This document shows positions 5,133-5,928 of a stretch of DNA of 5,928 nucleotides, in pieces. The stretch is from an uncultured Sphingopyxis sp. (GTDB lineage: Bacteria > Pseudomonadota > Alphaproteobacteria > Sphingomonadales > Sphingomonadaceae). The notes below the pieces were generated by a model. The model had not been told where the DNA came from and did no database searches. It saw only the letters and a program-made list of their open reading frames with translations. The position numbers and the translations under genes are program-made. Numbering within the stretch: position 1 is the stretch's first letter; each line of letters opens with the position of its first letter. Location: the NCBI GenBank assembly GCA_937957805.1, contig CALFXW010000251.1, forward strand, positions 1 through 5,928, read 5' to 3'.

Positions 5133-5928
5133 TTATCGTGCGGCAACCCGTGTCGGGCGCGTCGGCAATGCGCGCGATGCCCAGCGGACATTTTCACCCG
5201 CTGCCATCGACCGGACAAAGCAATTGCCCCCCGCCAGACGCACGCGGGCGCATAGGCCATTGGCGGCGTTGCGGTTGGCAAACCCGGTTGCTGACAGGCG
5301 GAAAACTGTGTGGCCCCCGACACTCGCGCTCGACGTCACGCCATCATGTGCTGACAGGCTGGCGTGGCGACGCGACAAATTGGTCCAGGCTCCGCGCGCA
5401 ATCGCTTGGCTTTCATAGGCGCCCAATTGCACCACCCAGCCGGTCGTTGCGACAGGGCCGGTCGGCGGCGACAGACGCGCCGTCACCGCGCGCGGCGACA
5501 CCGTTGCAGGTGCAGCGGCTGTTTCGGCACGGCCAGGGTTTACCGCACCAGCGACGCGGCGCGGGCGGGCCAGCGGCGCAACCATCGCCACTGCGCGGCG
5601 CAATTGCTGCACCACCGGGTTGGAGACATAGAGGTTGCCATCGCGCCCCACCCAGCTTCCGGCCGGATTGGCGGCAGGGCTTGTCGCTGCTTCGACTGGC
5701 GGTGGCGGCGCGCTAACCACCGACGGCGGCACATCGGCTGCGGCGAGCACCACGGGCGCTGCAACTGGCACGGGCGATGCAACTGGCACGGACGATGCAA
5801 CTGGCACGGACGATGCAACTGGCACGGACGATGCAACTGGCACCGGCGCAGCAGCGGCGGTATCCGCCTCCGCCAACGCCGCATCCACCATTTCGCTCGT
5901 GCTTGCGGGCGGCGGCGGCGCATATTGT
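5133..5928 (-). CDS. SPOR-domain cell-envelope protein, C-terminal part (5' end outside window)
   Basis: The frame is open to the window edge, where it reads QYAPPPPASTSE before the first internal Met, so the true start lies beyond base 5928 and the Met codon at 5891 should not be used. About 264 residues are visible. First comes an Ala/Pro/Val-rich linker with five copies of a hexapeptide of the type VPVASS, then a moderately conserved patch (SWVGRDGNLYVSNPVVQQLR). A C-terminal SPOR domain follows (about visible residues 163-243), starting GWVVQLGAYES and ending with GGNCFVRSMAAGENVRWASR. SPOR domains bind denuded septal peptidoglycan, so the protein probably acts in the periplasm at division sites. 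Related sphingomonad proteins, as I recall, carry tetratricopeptide repeats and a signal sequence N-terminally, which cannot be checked here. Its specific partner or enzymatic role, if any, is unknown. Confidence 0.85.
   Translation of the reverse strand, partial: QYAPPPPASTSEMVDAALAEADTAAAAPVPVASSVPVASSVPVASSVPVASPVPVAAPVVLAAADVPPSVVSAPPPPVEAATSPAANPAGSWVGRDGNLYVSNPVVQQLRRAVAMVAPLARPRRVAGAVNPGRAETAAAPATVSPRAVTARLSPPTGPVATTGWVVQLGAYESQAIARGAWTNLSRRHASLSAHDGVTSSASVGGHTVFRLSATGFANRNAANGLCARVRLAGGNCFVRSMAAGENVRWASRALPTRPTRVAAR
5761..5850. repeat. 18-bp in-frame tandem repeat (five units)
   Basis: The plus-strand unit GCAACTGGCACGGACGAT is present three times exactly (5779-5796, 5797-5814, 5815-5832). 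It is flanked by one copy with a single change (5761-5778) and one diverging copy (5833-5850). Because 18 is a multiple of three, each unit encodes one Pro/Val/Ala/Ser hexapeptide of the SPOR protein's linker, and gain or loss of units keeps the frame. Near-perfect units suggest recent slippage and possible length variation between strains. Confidence 0.9.

Noticed and set aside
5066..5323. 85-codon minus-strand frame overlapping the end of the SPOR gene
   Set aside because: It lies almost entirely within the SPOR coding region in another frame and shows no domain or signal.
5540..5923. 127-codon frame with CQLHRP repeats
   Set aside because: It is the out-of-frame reading of the 18-bp tandem repeat inside the SPOR gene; the real frame encodes the SPOR domain.

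Overview
The window looks like chromosomal DNA of an alphaproteobacterium, most likely a member of the Sphingomonadales. The basis is the GC-rich sequence, the cysD–cysNC–cysQ order, the particular SPOR-domain protein, and intergenic repeats of the type GCTCCTGCGAAAGCAGGAG that I associate with sphingomonads. The genus cannot be fixed by eye. Every gene I can support lies on the minus strand, so genes read from high to low coordinates.

Layout in reading order: (1) 5928-5133, the C-terminal part of a SPOR-domain cell-envelope protein, cut by the window edge, with an 18-bp tandem repeat in its low-complexity linker. (2) 5132-4915, a short gap with a very strong 40-nt stem-loop and a possible 42-residue exported peptide whose ATG sits in the loop of that stem. 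(3) 4914-3961, thioredoxin reductase trxB. (4) 3904-3829, tRNA-Ala with a CGC anticodon and a plausible promoter just upstream. (5) 3828-3207, about 620 bp without a gene, built from palindromic REP-like repeats, a 32-bp direct repeat and a long imperfect hairpin that ends on the last base of the tRNA gene. (6) 3206-364, cysD and the fused cysNC, which overlap by four bases. (7) 371 to about 165, the first ~69 codons of a cysQ-type nucleotidase. (8) About 165-1, unrelated sequence whose best reading is the N-terminus of a DUF2961/GH172-type protein.

cysD, cysNC and cysQ form one sulfate-activation unit. CysD with the GTPase half of CysNC makes adenosine 5'-phosphosulfate (APS), the CysC half phosphorylates it to PAPS, and CysQ removes the 3'-phosphoadenosine phosphate left after PAPS use. 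Overlapping stop and start codons (TTGA, then ATGGTTGA) suggest tight translational coupling. TrxB recycles thioredoxin, the electron donor of PAPS/APS reductases, so it is functionally related, but it lies across the tRNA and repeat block and is probably a separate unit.

The main oddities are the abrupt loss of cysQ homology near 165 (a real rearrangement or an assembly chimera), the small ORF plus start-codon hairpin before trxB, and the repeat mosaic touching the tRNA 3' end. I see no defence system, CRISPR array, transposase or other clearly new system.
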